64,000 nucleotides of DNA from assembly GCA_958295495.1 (NCBI GenBank), contig OY282352.1, positions 5,092,049 through 5,156,048 of the forward strand, given 5' to 3'. Shown here in pieces: positions 33,265 through 41,544 of the stretch. The notes beneath the pieces are model-generated. The model made no database searches. It was not told the origin of the DNA and worked only from the letters and a program-made list of their open reading frames with translations. A program made the translations under genes and the position numbers. Position 1 is the first letter of the stretch. Every line of letters starts with the position of its first letter. The stretch comes from an uncultured Latescibacterota bacterium. Lineage in GTDB: Bacteria; Latescibacterota; UBA2968; UBA8231.

Positions 33265-33313
33265 TGGCAAAGGTGCAAGCCACACAATAAGAGCTTTTGT
33301 TGGGTAAAAAATT

Positions 33314-34090
33314 TCAGTCGCGCCCAGCAGCCAAGTCGCGCAATAGGGCGGCATAGCCCGCCTCCCCCGCGCGTTCCCAAACCTCCAGCAGCACCGAGCC
33401 GACAATGCCGATTTCGGCTTGGCCTTGTAGCTGGCGCAAATCTTCCCCGCTGCGGAGGCCGAAGCCGACCCCCAGCGGCAGATCGGTCGCCGCGCGGCAA
33501 CGCGCGATAAACCGATAGAGTTCATCGTCTAAGTCGGTCTGGCGGCCGGTTACGCCCTTGCGCGCCACCGCATAGATAAACCCCTTGGCCTGGGCACCGA
33601 TCTGCTGCAGCCGCTGGTCGGTGTTGGTCGGGGTCATCAGCAAAATCGGCGCTTGCTCGCACTCCGCGCCGGCGGCCCCCAAGTCGCCGTACTCTTCGAC
33701 CGGCAAGTCGGGCAGGATAAAGCCGCAGGCCCCGCTTGCTGCCAAGCGGCGGCAGAACGGACCGTGCCCTAGGCGGAACGCGGTGTTGTAGTAGCCCATC
33801 ATCAAATGCGGCAGGGGAAAAGCCGCGGTCGAGCGCTGCATTAAGTCGAAGTACTGGTCGAGGGTAAGGCCGCTTGCGAGGGCCTGTTGGTTGGCTCGCG
33901 CAAAGACCGGGCCATCGGCGACCGGTTCGCTAAAAGGCATCTGCAACTCGACCAAATCGACCCCGACCTCGGCCATGATCTCCAGCATTCGCCAGTTGGC
34001 CTCCAGCGAGGGAAAACCAGCGATCAGATGCGTCATCAGCAGGACCTTGCGCCCTGTGAGCCGCTCTTCGATATGGGTTTGCAGATTCAC
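33314..34090 (-). CDS. trpA: Tryptophan synthase alpha chain
   Basis: A 258-residue TIM barrel that cleaves indole-3-glycerol phosphate. The catalytic Glu and Asp lie in DLVELQMPFSEPVADGP; the family form is VELGxPFSDPxADGP, so two usually conserved positions differ (Gly to Gln and the first Asp to Glu) while the catalytic Asp of ADGP is kept. GFILPDLPVEE, the phosphate-binding GVGFGLRSGEDL and GIVGSVLLE are present. GTG start at 34088-34090 overlaps the trpB stop (GTGA). Indole passes to TrpB through the complex. Confidence 0.93.
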   Translation of the reverse strand: MNLQTHIEERLTGRKVLLMTHLIAGFPSLEANWRMLEIMAEVGVDLVELQMPFSEPVADGPVFARANQQALASGLTLDQYFDLMQRSTAAFPLPHLMMGYYNTAFRLGHGPFCRRLAASGACGFILPDLPVEEYGDLGAAGAECEQAPILLMTPTNTDQRLQQIGAQAKGFIYAVARKGVTGRQTDLDDELYRFIARCRAATDLPLGVGFGLRSGEDLRQLQGQAEIGIVGSVLLEVWERAGEAGYAALLRDLAAGRD

Positions 34091-35337
34091 GCCCGGGCGG
34101 CCCTGTCCGCGAGAAAGCGTTGCCAGTTTTCGTCCGCGAGCGCGTCGGCAATAGTGAAAATGTCCTTGTCGCCGCGGCCCGACAAGCCAATCAGCACGAC
34201 TTGGTCGGGCGTCATCTCGCCCACTTCGCGCAGGGCACCGGCCAAGGCATGGACGCTTTCGAGCGCACCGATGATCCCCTCGCGGCGCATCATCCGCTCG
34301 AGGGCTGCAATCACTTCCTCGTCGGTCGCGGCCTCCATGCGCACCCGGCCCATCTCGGCCAAGTGGGCGAGGATCGGGCTGACGCCGATGTAGTCTAGCC
34401 CAGCCGCCACCGAGTGCGTGTGCCGCATTTGGCCTTCGGCGTCTTGGAAGAAGAAGGTCTTGTAGCCCTGGGCCACCCCGGGCGCACCGACAAGGCCAGC
34501 TAGGCGGGCGGCATGGGCGCCCGTCTTAAGCCCCCGGCCCCCAGCCTCCACCCCGACCAACTCAACGGCCGCGTCGTCGAGGAACCCCAAGAATAGGCCC
34601 GTGGCGTTGGAGCCGCCGCCGACGCAGGCGTACACCCTGTCGGGCAGGCACCCCAGCGCGGCCAGCATCTGCTGGCGGCTCTCCTCGCCGATGATTCGCT
34701 GGAAATAGGCCACGATTTGCGGGAAGGGATGCGGACCGCAAGCCGTGCCGAGCACATAGTGCGTGTCGGCCATGGAATAGGCCCAATCGCGGAGGCTCTC
34801 GTTGATGGCGTCCTTGAGCGTGGCCGAGCCATCGGTCACGGGCACCACCTCGGCACCAAGTTGCTCCATCCAGAACACATTGGGCCGCTGGCGTTCCACA
34901 TCGACGGCCCCCATATAGACGGTGCATTCCAGCCCCAAGCGGGCGGCCATGGTCGCCGTGGCCACGCCGTGCTGGCCGGCCCCGGTCTCGGCGATGACCC
35001 GGCTTTTGCCCATGCGGCGCACCAACAAGCCTTGGCCCATGACGTTGTTGACCTTGTGGGCCCCGGTGTGGTTGAGATCCTCGCGCTTGAGAAAGATCCG
35101 CGCCCCGCCGACCTCGCGGGAGAGATTTTCGAGCAAGGTAATCGGGGTCGGCCGGCAGGAATACGTCCGCATCACCTGCTCAAACTCGGCCCAAAAGGAG
35201 GGGTCGCAGCGGGCGGCCTCAAAGACTTGGGTCAATTCGTCGAGGGTAGTGCGTAGAATCTCGGGGATAAAGGCGCCGCCGTACTCGCCGTAGTACCCGG
35301 GGCGCTGGTGCTTAAAAATGGCGTTGGCCAGCCCCAT
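34087..35337 (-). CDS. trpB: Tryptophan synthase beta chain
   Basis: A 416-residue TrpB1-type subunit. The PLP lysine is in LNHTGAHKVNNVMGQGLL, the catalytic Glu region in IAETGAGQHGVATATMAARL, and the phosphate cup in VGGGSNATGLF. It begins GYYGEYGGAFIPEIL, as usual. It joins indole and serine to form tryptophan. It lies one base after the S1-domain gene and overlaps trpA, so these three genes are probably cotranscribed. No other trp genes are in the window. Confidence 0.97.
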   Translation of the reverse strand: MGLANAIFKHQRPGYYGEYGGAFIPEILRTTLDELTQVFEAARCDPSFWAEFEQVMRTYSCRPTPITLLENLSREVGGARIFLKREDLNHTGAHKVNNVMGQGLLVRRMGKSRVIAETGAGQHGVATATMAARLGLECTVYMGAVDVERQRPNVFWMEQLGAEVVPVTDGSATLKDAINESLRDWAYSMADTHYVLGTACGPHPFPQIVAYFQRIIGEESRQQMLAALGCLPDRVYACVGGGSNATGLFLGFLDDAAVELVGVEAGGRGLKTGAHAARLAGLVGAPGVAQGYKTFFFQDAEGQMRHTHSVAAGLDYIGVSPILAHLAEMGRVRMEAATDEEVIAALERMMRREGIIGALESVHALAGALREVGEMTPDQVVLIGLSGRGDKDIFTIADALADENWQRFLADRAARA

Positions 35338-35338
35338 C

Positions 35339-36583
35339 TCAATCGGTCAGCTTGGCGCGCCGGAGCGCGTCGAGCATGGCACTGCTGCTCTGCACCGCTT
35401 CCTGCTCCTGCTCCTGCCGCTGGCGGAACTCGGCGAGATGGGCCTTGGATTCGAGGGCATCGACTTGGGCGATCGACAGGCGCAAGCGCTGGCGGCGGAC
35501 ATCCACTTCGAGCACCACCACCTTGACCTCTTCCCCGGGCGAGAGGAGCTCGCGCGGGTGGCTGATGCGGCGGTCGGCGATCTCCGAGACGTGGACCAAG
35601 CCGCGCACGCCGTCGGCTAGCTCGACGAATGCGCCAAAATCCTCCAGCCCATCGACCTTGCCCGCGACGACCGTGCCGACCGCGAACTGCTCTTTTATCT
35701 TTTCCCAAGGGTCTTTTTCCAACGCCTTGATCGAAAGCGATATCCGCTCTTTGCGCCGCTTGCCCACGTTCTTGGTGCGCAAAACCTCGACTTGGACTTG
35801 CTGCCCCACCGCGAGGGCTTCCTCGGGATGGCCGACGCGCCGATGGCTGATTTCCGAGACATGGACCAAGCCCTCCACCCCAGAACCTAAATCGACAAAC
35901 GCTCCAAAAGACTCCAGCCGCGTCACCTTGCCCGCCAGTTGCGTCCCCTTCTTTAGCTGACTACGCACCAAGCCGGCGGCCTTATTCTGCTCGGCTTCGA
36001 TTAAGGCCCGGCGCGACAGGACGATAACGCGGCCCTGGTGGCGGAACTCGATAATTTTAAAGGTCAAGGTCTGACCGCGGTACTCTTCGGCGTTTTCCAC
36101 GAACTGGGTATCGACGTGCGAAATCGGGCAAAAACCGCGCACATCGCCCTCGATGGTCACGCCTAATCCCCCCTTATTGACCGCGTCAACCCGGCCTTCG
36201 ACGGGCAACTCGGCCTTGTACGCTTGATAGAGCAAGTCGGCCTCGGCGTCTTGGCGACTCAACCCATGGCTGAGCTGGACCTCATCCCCGGTGGCCACGA
36301 CAAACGCCGCGATTGGGTCGCCGACCTTGTAGCGCATTTCCCCATCGGGGCCGTTGAGCTCGCTGGTGCGGATTATGGCCTCGTCCCGACTGCCGTATTC
36401 AACAAAGCTGTTCTCGTCCTCGATTTTGACAATCACGCCGCTGACCTCGTCGCCAACTGCGACCTCATGGGTGGCCGGGGCCGTTGGCACTCCTTCGGCG
36501 TCAAGCATCTGGGCAAAGTCCTCGCCCTGTGCCTCGGGGCTTGCGGCCGGGGTTATTTCGTCCTTTGAATCTGCCTCTGCCAT
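35339..36583 (-). CDS. S1 RNA-binding domain protein (ribosomal protein S1-like)
   Basis: A 414-residue protein with a 40-residue acidic Ala-rich N-terminus and four S1 domains at roughly 42-105, 122-190, 208-280 and 293-365. The last two carry the clear KVTRLESFGAFVDLGSGVEG and GLVHVSEISHRRVGHPEEAL, then again LEDFGAFVELADGVRGLVHV. This is the layout of a short ribosomal protein S1, which helps mRNA bind the 30S subunit; dedicated S1 proteins usually have four to six repeats. The gene is the upstream neighbour of trpB and lies downstream of an oxidoreductase gene. Whether it is the main S1 of the cell cannot be said. Confidence 0.88.
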   Translation of the reverse strand: MAEADSKDEITPAASPEAQGEDFAQMLDAEGVPTAPATHEVAVGDEVSGVIVKIEDENSFVEYGSRDEAIIRTSELNGPDGEMRYKVGDPIAAFVVATGDEVQLSHGLSRQDAEADLLYQAYKAELPVEGRVDAVNKGGLGVTIEGDVRGFCPISHVDTQFVENAEEYRGQTLTFKIIEFRHQGRVIVLSRRALIEAEQNKAAGLVRSQLKKGTQLAGKVTRLESFGAFVDLGSGVEGLVHVSEISHRRVGHPEEALAVGQQVQVEVLRTKNVGKRRKERISLSIKALEKDPWEKIKEQFAVGTVVAGKVDGLEDFGAFVELADGVRGLVHVSEIADRRISHPRELLSPGEEVKVVVLEVDVRRQRLRLSIAQVDALESKAHLAEFRQRQEQEQEAVQSSSAMLDALRRAKLTD

Positions 36584-36603
36584 CGCCTATCTCCTTGGCT
36601 ACT

Positions 36604-37575
36604 TCAATCCGGTATGAGGATGACCTTACCAGTCGTCCTGCGCCCCTGCAAGGCGCGGTGGGCACCAGCCGCGTCCGACAAGGCGAACTGAGCGCTGATG
36701 CGCAGCGCCAACTCGCCGCTGGCGATCCATTCCAACACCGCGCCGGCGCGTTCCAATAGGTCCTCGCGGGTCTGGATGTAGTGCAGCATGGTCGGCCGCG
36801 TCAAAAAGAGCGACCCCTTGGCGCTGAGGATACCGGGGTCAAAGGGTGGAACCGGGCCGCTCGACTGACCGAACAACACCAAGTAGCCCAAGGGCCTGAG
36901 TACGTTCAAGCTCTTGTCAAAGGTCGCCTTGCCCACGGAATCGTACACCACATCAACCCCGCGCCCGTCGGTGAGTGCCATGACGTCCCGTTCAAAATCG
37001 CGCTCGGTATAGCGGATGACCTCGTCGGCCCCGACGCCCCGCGCCAACTCTTCCTTTTCCTCGGTCGAGACCGTGCAAACCACCCGCGCACCGCACTGCT
37101 TGGCCATCTGAATCAGGAGCAGGCCCACGCCGCCGGCCCCGGCGTGGATCAGGGCCGTGTCTTCGCGGCCCAGCCGATAGGATCCATGGGCGAGGTAATG
37201 CGCCGTCATGCCTTGCAGCAAAGCGGCGGCCCCCACCTGATAGGACGCGGCAGCCGGCAAAGGGACCAAGCGGCCGGCGGGCACGGCCGCTTGTGCGGCA
37301 TACGACCCCATCACCCCAGCATAGGCCACGCGCTCGCCCACTTGCACACTCTCCACGCCCTCGCCGACATGTACGACGACCCCGGCGGCTTCCATGCCGG
37401 GGATGCAGGGCCGCTCGACTGGGTACAGCCCTTCGCGGTGATAGGTGTCTATGTAGTTTAAGCCAATGGCTTTGATTTCAACTACGGCCTCGCCCGGCCC
37501 GGGCGTGGGCGCGGGTACATCCTCATAGGTGAGGACCTCAGGGCCTCCGCACTGGTGGAAACGCACTGCTTTCAT
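36604..37575 (-). CDS. NADPH:quinone oxidoreductase, zeta-crystallin type
   Basis: A 323-residue zinc-free medium-chain dehydrogenase/reductase. The N-terminal GroES-like domain has GLNYIDTYHREGLYP and PGMEAAGVVVHVGEGVESV; the Rossmann domain has LIHAGAGGVGLLLIQMAKQC and ADEVIRY; DVVYDSVGKATFDKSLNVLR and LVLFGQSSGPVPPFDP are typical of Qor. It reduces quinones by single-electron transfer with NADPH. Zinc-ligand cysteines of alcohol dehydrogenases are absent. It sits 20 bases upstream of the S1-domain gene on the same strand. Confidence 0.92.
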   Translation of the reverse strand: MKAVRFHQCGGPEVLTYEDVPAPTPGPGEAVVEIKAIGLNYIDTYHREGLYPVERPCIPGMEAAGVVVHVGEGVESVQVGERVAYAGVMGSYAAQAAVPAGRLVPLPAAASYQVGAAALLQGMTAHYLAHGSYRLGREDTALIHAGAGGVGLLLIQMAKQCGARVVCTVSTEEKEELARGVGADEVIRYTERDFERDVMALTDGRGVDVVYDSVGKATFDKSLNVLRPLGYLVLFGQSSGPVPPFDPGILSAKGSLFLTRPTMLHYIQTREDLLERAGAVLEWIASGELALRISAQFALSDAAGAHRALQGRRTTGKVILIPD

Positions 37576-37695
37576 TGTGGACCTAAGTGGATTTATAGGA
37601 CTTGCGGACTTTCAACTGCAAAAGTTCCAAAAATAGGCATAAAGCGGCCTAAAGACAATTCCGCCCGGCAGATTGCAGTGAAAAACCGGCTCTGC

Positions 37696-38790
37696 TCACG
37701 GCAGGATTAAGTGCATGTCGCCGAATTCGTGCCACAGATAGCCCTCCGCCAACGCCTCCTGATAAGCCCGCCGCAGGTGTTCGGCCCCGGCCAGCGCCTG
37801 CAGCATCTGCAGATGCGAGGCTCTCGGCTCGTGCAAGCCCGTCAGCAAGCCATCTATGGCGCGCAGCCGATGCCCCTCGCCTATCACCAGCCGGGTCCAT
37901 CCCTCGCCTTGGCGAATCCTTCCTCGGTCGTCGGCAACGCTTTCTACGGCCCGGACCACTGTCGTGCCAACCGCCACTACCCGCCCCCCTATGGCGCGAA
38001 CGTGGTCAATCTGCTGCGCCGTCGGCTCGGGCACCCGGTAATACTCGGCGTAGGGAGGCTCGCCTTCCTCCAAGCTGGCTACTCCAGTGTGCAGCACCAA
38101 GGGCGCAATCTGTACGCCGTTGGCCACTAGCCGGGTTATCAGATCTGGGGTAAAGGGCCGGCCGGCCGAAGGCATCTCGGCGCTGCCGGGTTCGACGGCG
38201 AAAGCGGTCTGGTAGTAGGCCAGAGGCCAGCTTCGATCCACGTACTCATAGCGGATGGGAGACCCATAGGCACGCAGATAGTCTGCCCACGGCAGCGGCG
38301 CGGCCAAGCGCGCCACCCAAAGCCGCACCCGGTCCCCCTTATGGGTGCGCCGATCTTCGCTTTCGCTATAGGGCGCGTAGAGTTTGAGCTGCCCACCACC
38401 CGCCAACCCGATCACCTCGCCAGTTCGGCCTCCGTAGAAAGCTCGGCTGGCCCTAGCTGCTGGCCGGCGCAATTCTGCGCTCCACATCCCGGCCGGCAGC
38501 CGGGTCGAAAGATGCACTTCCACTGCGCTACCGTCCACCCGCTGGCCTTTGAGCGCCGCCGGCAGGGTCGCGCTGGTATTGATCACCAGCAAGTCGCCCG
38601 CCTGCAAGAAATTGGGCAACTGCCGGAAAACCGCGTGCTCGGCCTTTCCCGCGCCTGATGTAACCAGCAGGCGCACTTGGTCTCTGGCTAGCCCGCGGGC
38701 TTCGGGCGGTTCGCGCGCCTCCAACTCGGCGGGTAGCGCGAATTCTAGATCGACCCTGTTTTCTGCTGATATATTCAGTAGGGTTGTCAT
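37696..38790 (-). CDS. QueA-like S-adenosylmethionine:tRNA ribosyltransferase-isomerase
   Basis: A 364-residue protein. Parts that match QueA are FALPAELEAREPPEARGLAR, DLLVINTSATLPAALKG, PFTPDLITRLVANGVQIAPL with VLHTGVAS, AEYYRVPE, VAVGTTVVRAVESV and LITGLHEPRASHLQML-type DGLLTGLHEPRASHL. QueA transfers the ribosyl part of SAM to preQ1 in tRNA to make epoxyqueuosine. The N-terminal region differs from textbook QueA (for example NTSATLPA where NDTRVIPA is usual), so this is a divergent member, as found in many actinobacteria and others. It lies 14 bases downstream of an SDR gene. Confidence 0.78.
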   Translation of the reverse strand: MTTLLNISAENRVDLEFALPAELEAREPPEARGLARDQVRLLVTSGAGKAEHAVFRQLPNFLQAGDLLVINTSATLPAALKGQRVDGSAVEVHLSTRLPAGMWSAELRRPAARASRAFYGGRTGEVIGLAGGGQLKLYAPYSESEDRRTHKGDRVRLWVARLAAPLPWADYLRAYGSPIRYEYVDRSWPLAYYQTAFAVEPGSAEMPSAGRPFTPDLITRLVANGVQIAPLVLHTGVASLEEGEPPYAEYYRVPEPTAQQIDHVRAIGGRVVAVGTTVVRAVESVADDRGRIRQGEGWTRLVIGEGHRLRAIDGLLTGLHEPRASHLQMLQALAGAEHLRRAYQEALAEGYLWHEFGDMHLILP

Positions 38791-38803
38791 CGCTACACCT
38801 CCT

Positions 38804-39505
38804 TTACGAGTTTGTCAATCCGCGTGTCTGGTAGCGGCCGCTGGACAAGTCGCCCTCTAGCAGGGCGATTAGACCTCGAACGCTTTCTTCGGGCAGCGGG
38901 CGATCACTGATATCCTCACCCGGAAAAGCCGCCTGGTGCATCGCGGTTCGCATATCCCCTGGGTCAACCCAATAAACCTTCCATTCGGGGTGCTCGGCGG
39001 CCAAGACATGGGAAAGTTGCTCCAAGGCCGCTTTGCTCGACCCGTATCCGCCCCATCCCTCGTAGCCCTGCACTGCTGCATCGCTGGTGATATTGATTAT
39101 TCGCGCCCCTCGGCCTAGCTGATGGCGCAACGCCTGCACAAGCCTCAGAGGCGCGAACGCATTCGTCCGATATACCTGCTCCAGGACTTCGAGCGGATAG
39201 TCGATGAGCCGCGGCTGAGGGCTGGGGCCCAAAGCCCCGGCGTTATTGACCAGCGCATCCACCCCACCACTTTCGTCCGCAGCCTCGGCTAGGGCGCGAC
39301 AGTGTGCCGGGTCGGTCACATCGCCGGGAATAGCCGCGACTTGGGTGCGGGAGGCCAGAGCGACCCTGACTTCCTCCAGTGCTTGGGTACCCCGCGCATC
39401 GACGATTAGATTCCACCCCGCGTCCGCCAAGGTCTGCGCCAGGGCCCATCCCAAGCCTCTCGACGCGCCAGTTATGATGGCTGTCCGCTTACTTTGCGCG
39501 TTCAT
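38804..39505 (-). CDS. Short-chain dehydrogenase/reductase
   Basis: A 233-residue SDR opening MNAQSKRTAIITGASRGLGW. It has LVNNAGALGPSP, the catalytic ITSDAAVQGYEGWGGYGSSK (Ser, Tyr and Lys; the Lys follows YGSS) and VDPGDMRTAMHQ after it. The VDPGDM(R/N)T form is typical of sepiapterin-reductase-like or cell-wall-linked SDRs. ATG at 39503-39505 with AAGGAG upstream was preferred to an upstream alternative. It precedes the queA-like gene by 14 bases and follows a terminator, so it starts a two-gene unit. Confidence 0.88.
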   Translation of the reverse strand: MNAQSKRTAIITGASRGLGWALAQTLADAGWNLIVDARGTQALEEVRVALASRTQVAAIPGDVTDPAHCRALAEAADESGGVDALVNNAGALGPSPQPRLIDYPLEVLEQVYRTNAFAPLRLVQALRHQLGRGARIINITSDAAVQGYEGWGGYGSSKAALEQLSHVLAAEHPEWKVYWVDPGDMRTAMHQAAFPGEDISDRPLPEESVRGLIALLEGDLSSGRYQTRGLTNS

Positions 39506-39554
39506 GCTATCGCTCCTTGCAAATGAGTTTGTTCTGCTCACTACTCAAATTCGC

Positions 39555-39588
39555 AAAAAAAAAGGCCCTCCGAATCGCTCGGAGGACC
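39555..39588 (-). terminator. Rho-independent terminator after the NarL-type regulator
   Basis: On the minus strand, CCTCCGA (39585-39579), loop of five, TCGGAGG (39573-39567), then GCC and nine T (39563-39555). Flanking GG/CC can extend the stem. It separates the two-component operon from the SDR-queA unit. Confidence 0.9.
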
Positions 39589-39650
39589 AGTCTAAAGGCC
39601 CGCAATAAGGCCAAGATACGACCTGTCCCAAAGGACAGTGCGGCGCTAGC

Positions 39651-40292
39651 TTACACTGCAATAAGCCCCTGTTGCGCGGCCAGAGCCACGGCTTCGGTGC
39701 GGTTGCCAGCCCCTAACTTGCGCAGCAGGGCGCTAACGTGGAACTTGGCGGTGCGCTCGCCGATGTGGAGGACTGCGGCGATTTCCTTGTTTTGCAATCC
39801 CTTGGCCAAAAGCCCGAGCACCTCCCGCTCCCGCGGCGTCAACCCGCCCAATGCGCCCCCCTTGCCGCTGAGCTGGCCGAGCAAGCGCGCGGCCACCCCC
39901 GGCTGCAAAAGCGACCCGTCGGCATAGACTGCGCGGATGGCCTGAAAAACCTCTTCCCGCGGCGCACTCTTGAGCAGATAGCCCTGTGCTCCAGCCTGAA
40001 CGGCACGCAAAATCTGATCGTCGGTTTCAAAGATAGTAAAGACGATGACCTTGTTGGGTAGGTCCTTCTGCGCCAATTCCTCCAACGCTGCCAAACCGTC
40101 GGTACCGGGCATTTCCAAATCCATCAGCACCACGTCGGGATTCAGTGCCTCAATCTGGCGCACGGCCTCGGCACCGTCGCCGGCTTCCCCGGTGACCAAA
40201 AAATCCGCTTGCGTCTCCAGCATCGCGGCTAGGCCAGCCCGTACTACCGGGTGATCGTCAACCAGCAAGATGCGTATCTTAGTTTCCACCAT
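39651..40292 (-). CDS. NarL/FixJ-type response regulator
   Basis: A 213-residue regulator. Receiver: ILLVDDHPVVRAGL (acidic pocket), VVLMDLEMPGTDGLAAL with the phospho-acceptor Asp, and LKSAPREEVFQAIRAV with the Lys. The LuxR-type helix-turn-helix at the end reads LTPREREVLGLLAKGLQNKE and IGERTAKFHVSALLRKLGA. It starts (ATG at 40290-40292, with GGAGG upstream) inside the last codons of the kinase gene, so kinase and regulator are coupled. Targets unknown. Confidence 0.94.
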   Translation of the reverse strand: MVETKIRILLVDDHPVVRAGLAAMLETQADFLVTGEAGDGAEAVRQIEALNPDVVLMDLEMPGTDGLAALEELAQKDLPNKVIVFTIFETDDQILRAVQAGAQGYLLKSAPREEVFQAIRAVYADGSLLQPGVAARLLGQLSGKGGALGGLTPREREVLGLLAKGLQNKEIAAVLHIGERTAKFHVSALLRKLGAGNRTEAVALAAQQGLIAV

Positions 40293-41436
40293 CCGCCTCC
40301 AAGGGAATGACCGCGGCAATGCGCGTCCCCTGTCCCGGTTTACTCACCACGTCTAAGCGTCCTCCGAGGAGCCGCGTCCGCTCGTTCAAGCCGACTAGGC
40401 CGAAGCGCTCGCCCGACAACTGATCTGGCGCGAAACCCCGGCCGTCGTCTGCGATCCGCAAGGTGGCTGCCGCTGGTGCAATCTCCAGTTCGAGGCGCAC
40501 CCGCTGGGCATTGGCGTGCTGCCAAGCGTTGGCTAGGGCCTCTTGGGCGATGCGGTAGAGTCCGACCTCGACCCGCGACGGCAGGGGCCGGGCACCGACG
40601 ATTTCGACCTCGACGTCGGGACCAGTACCAGAAGACGCCAGTCCCTCTAGCGCCTCCTCCAGCGAGCGCCCCTCTAAAGACGCGGCCCGCATGTCCGACA
40701 CCGAGCGCCGCACTTCTTCGAGATTAGCCCTCACCATCGCCATGAGCTGGCTCAAGATACGCCGCAATTTTTCGCGCTTGGCACCAGCCTCAAAGAGTGC
40801 GTCCATCGCCTCTAGCTGCATCAGCACTGCCGCCTGGCCTTGGCCGAGGATGTCGTGGATTTCGCGGGCCAGCCGATTGCGCTCCTCAACCGCCCCCAAC
40901 TCCGCGCTCTGCTCGAAAAGACGCGCCCGCTCAATGGCGATGCCGATCATATCCCCAACCGTTTCCAACAGGCGCAAATCCTCTGCGGTTAGCTCTTGCC
41001 AGTCGCTGCTGACCACGTTGAGCATCCCCAGCTTCTTTTTTTGGGCGTAGAGCGGCACGCTAGTGTGGTGCCGCAACCCCGCCGTCCCCACCGTCCGGCC
41101 ATCGAGCCGACTGCAAACGACGGCATTGACATTGGCCGCTCCCTGCAAGTCGCCCTTGCGGAAGGTGTGCAGGCAGTAGCAATCGCCCTCCATGCTGCGG
41201 GGATCGTCCGCCAAGGCCGGGGGCAAATTGCGCGCGGCCGCTAAATAACTTTTCCCGCTCTCCTCGTCGAGCAACCAAATCCACCCGGTCTGCAAATCGA
41301 AATGCGCGGTAATCTGCTCCAAAGCCACGGCCAAGGCTGCGGATAGCTCGGCTGAACCGTTGAGTTGATGGGCAATGGCGTTGAGAATGGTCAGTTCGCG
41401 GTTGCGCTGTACGAGTGTAGCGATGGGTTGTTCCAT
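40279..41436 (-). CDS. Soluble GAF-domain sensor histidine kinase (NarX/DegS type)
   Basis: A 385-residue kinase without membrane segments. A GAF domain (about 15-165) contains CYC at residues 86 and 88 and VVCSRL with Cys 108. The HisKA_3 box is EERNRLAREIHDILGQGQAA and the HATPase part has YRIAQEALANAWQHANA, DDGRGF and FGLVGLNERTRLLGGRL. It phosphorylates the NarL-type regulator encoded after it. The clustered cysteines in the GAF domain could bind a cofactor or Fe-S cluster and act as a redox or oxygen sensor, as in NreB-like kinases; this is a guess from the pattern. Confidence 0.9.
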   Translation of the reverse strand: MEQPIATLVQRNRELTILNAIAHQLNGSAELSAALAVALEQITAHFDLQTGWIWLLDEESGKSYLAAARNLPPALADDPRSMEGDCYCLHTFRKGDLQGAANVNAVVCSRLDGRTVGTAGLRHHTSVPLYAQKKKLGMLNVVSSDWQELTAEDLRLLETVGDMIGIAIERARLFEQSAELGAVEERNRLAREIHDILGQGQAAVLMQLEAMDALFEAGAKREKLRRILSQLMAMVRANLEEVRRSVSDMRAASLEGRSLEEALEGLASSGTGPDVEVEIVGARPLPSRVEVGLYRIAQEALANAWQHANAQRVRLELEIAPAAATLRIADDGRGFAPDQLSGERFGLVGLNERTRLLGGRLDVVSKPGQGTRIAAVIPLEADGGN

Positions 41437-41544
41437 AGTGCTTAAATTTAAGCAACTCGCCTCGACAAAGCACCAGTAGCCCTTATTGTAAAAAAGGCGA
41501 TTCGTGCATTTTTTATATTTTTATCCAATCCGCAAAGGAACGCA

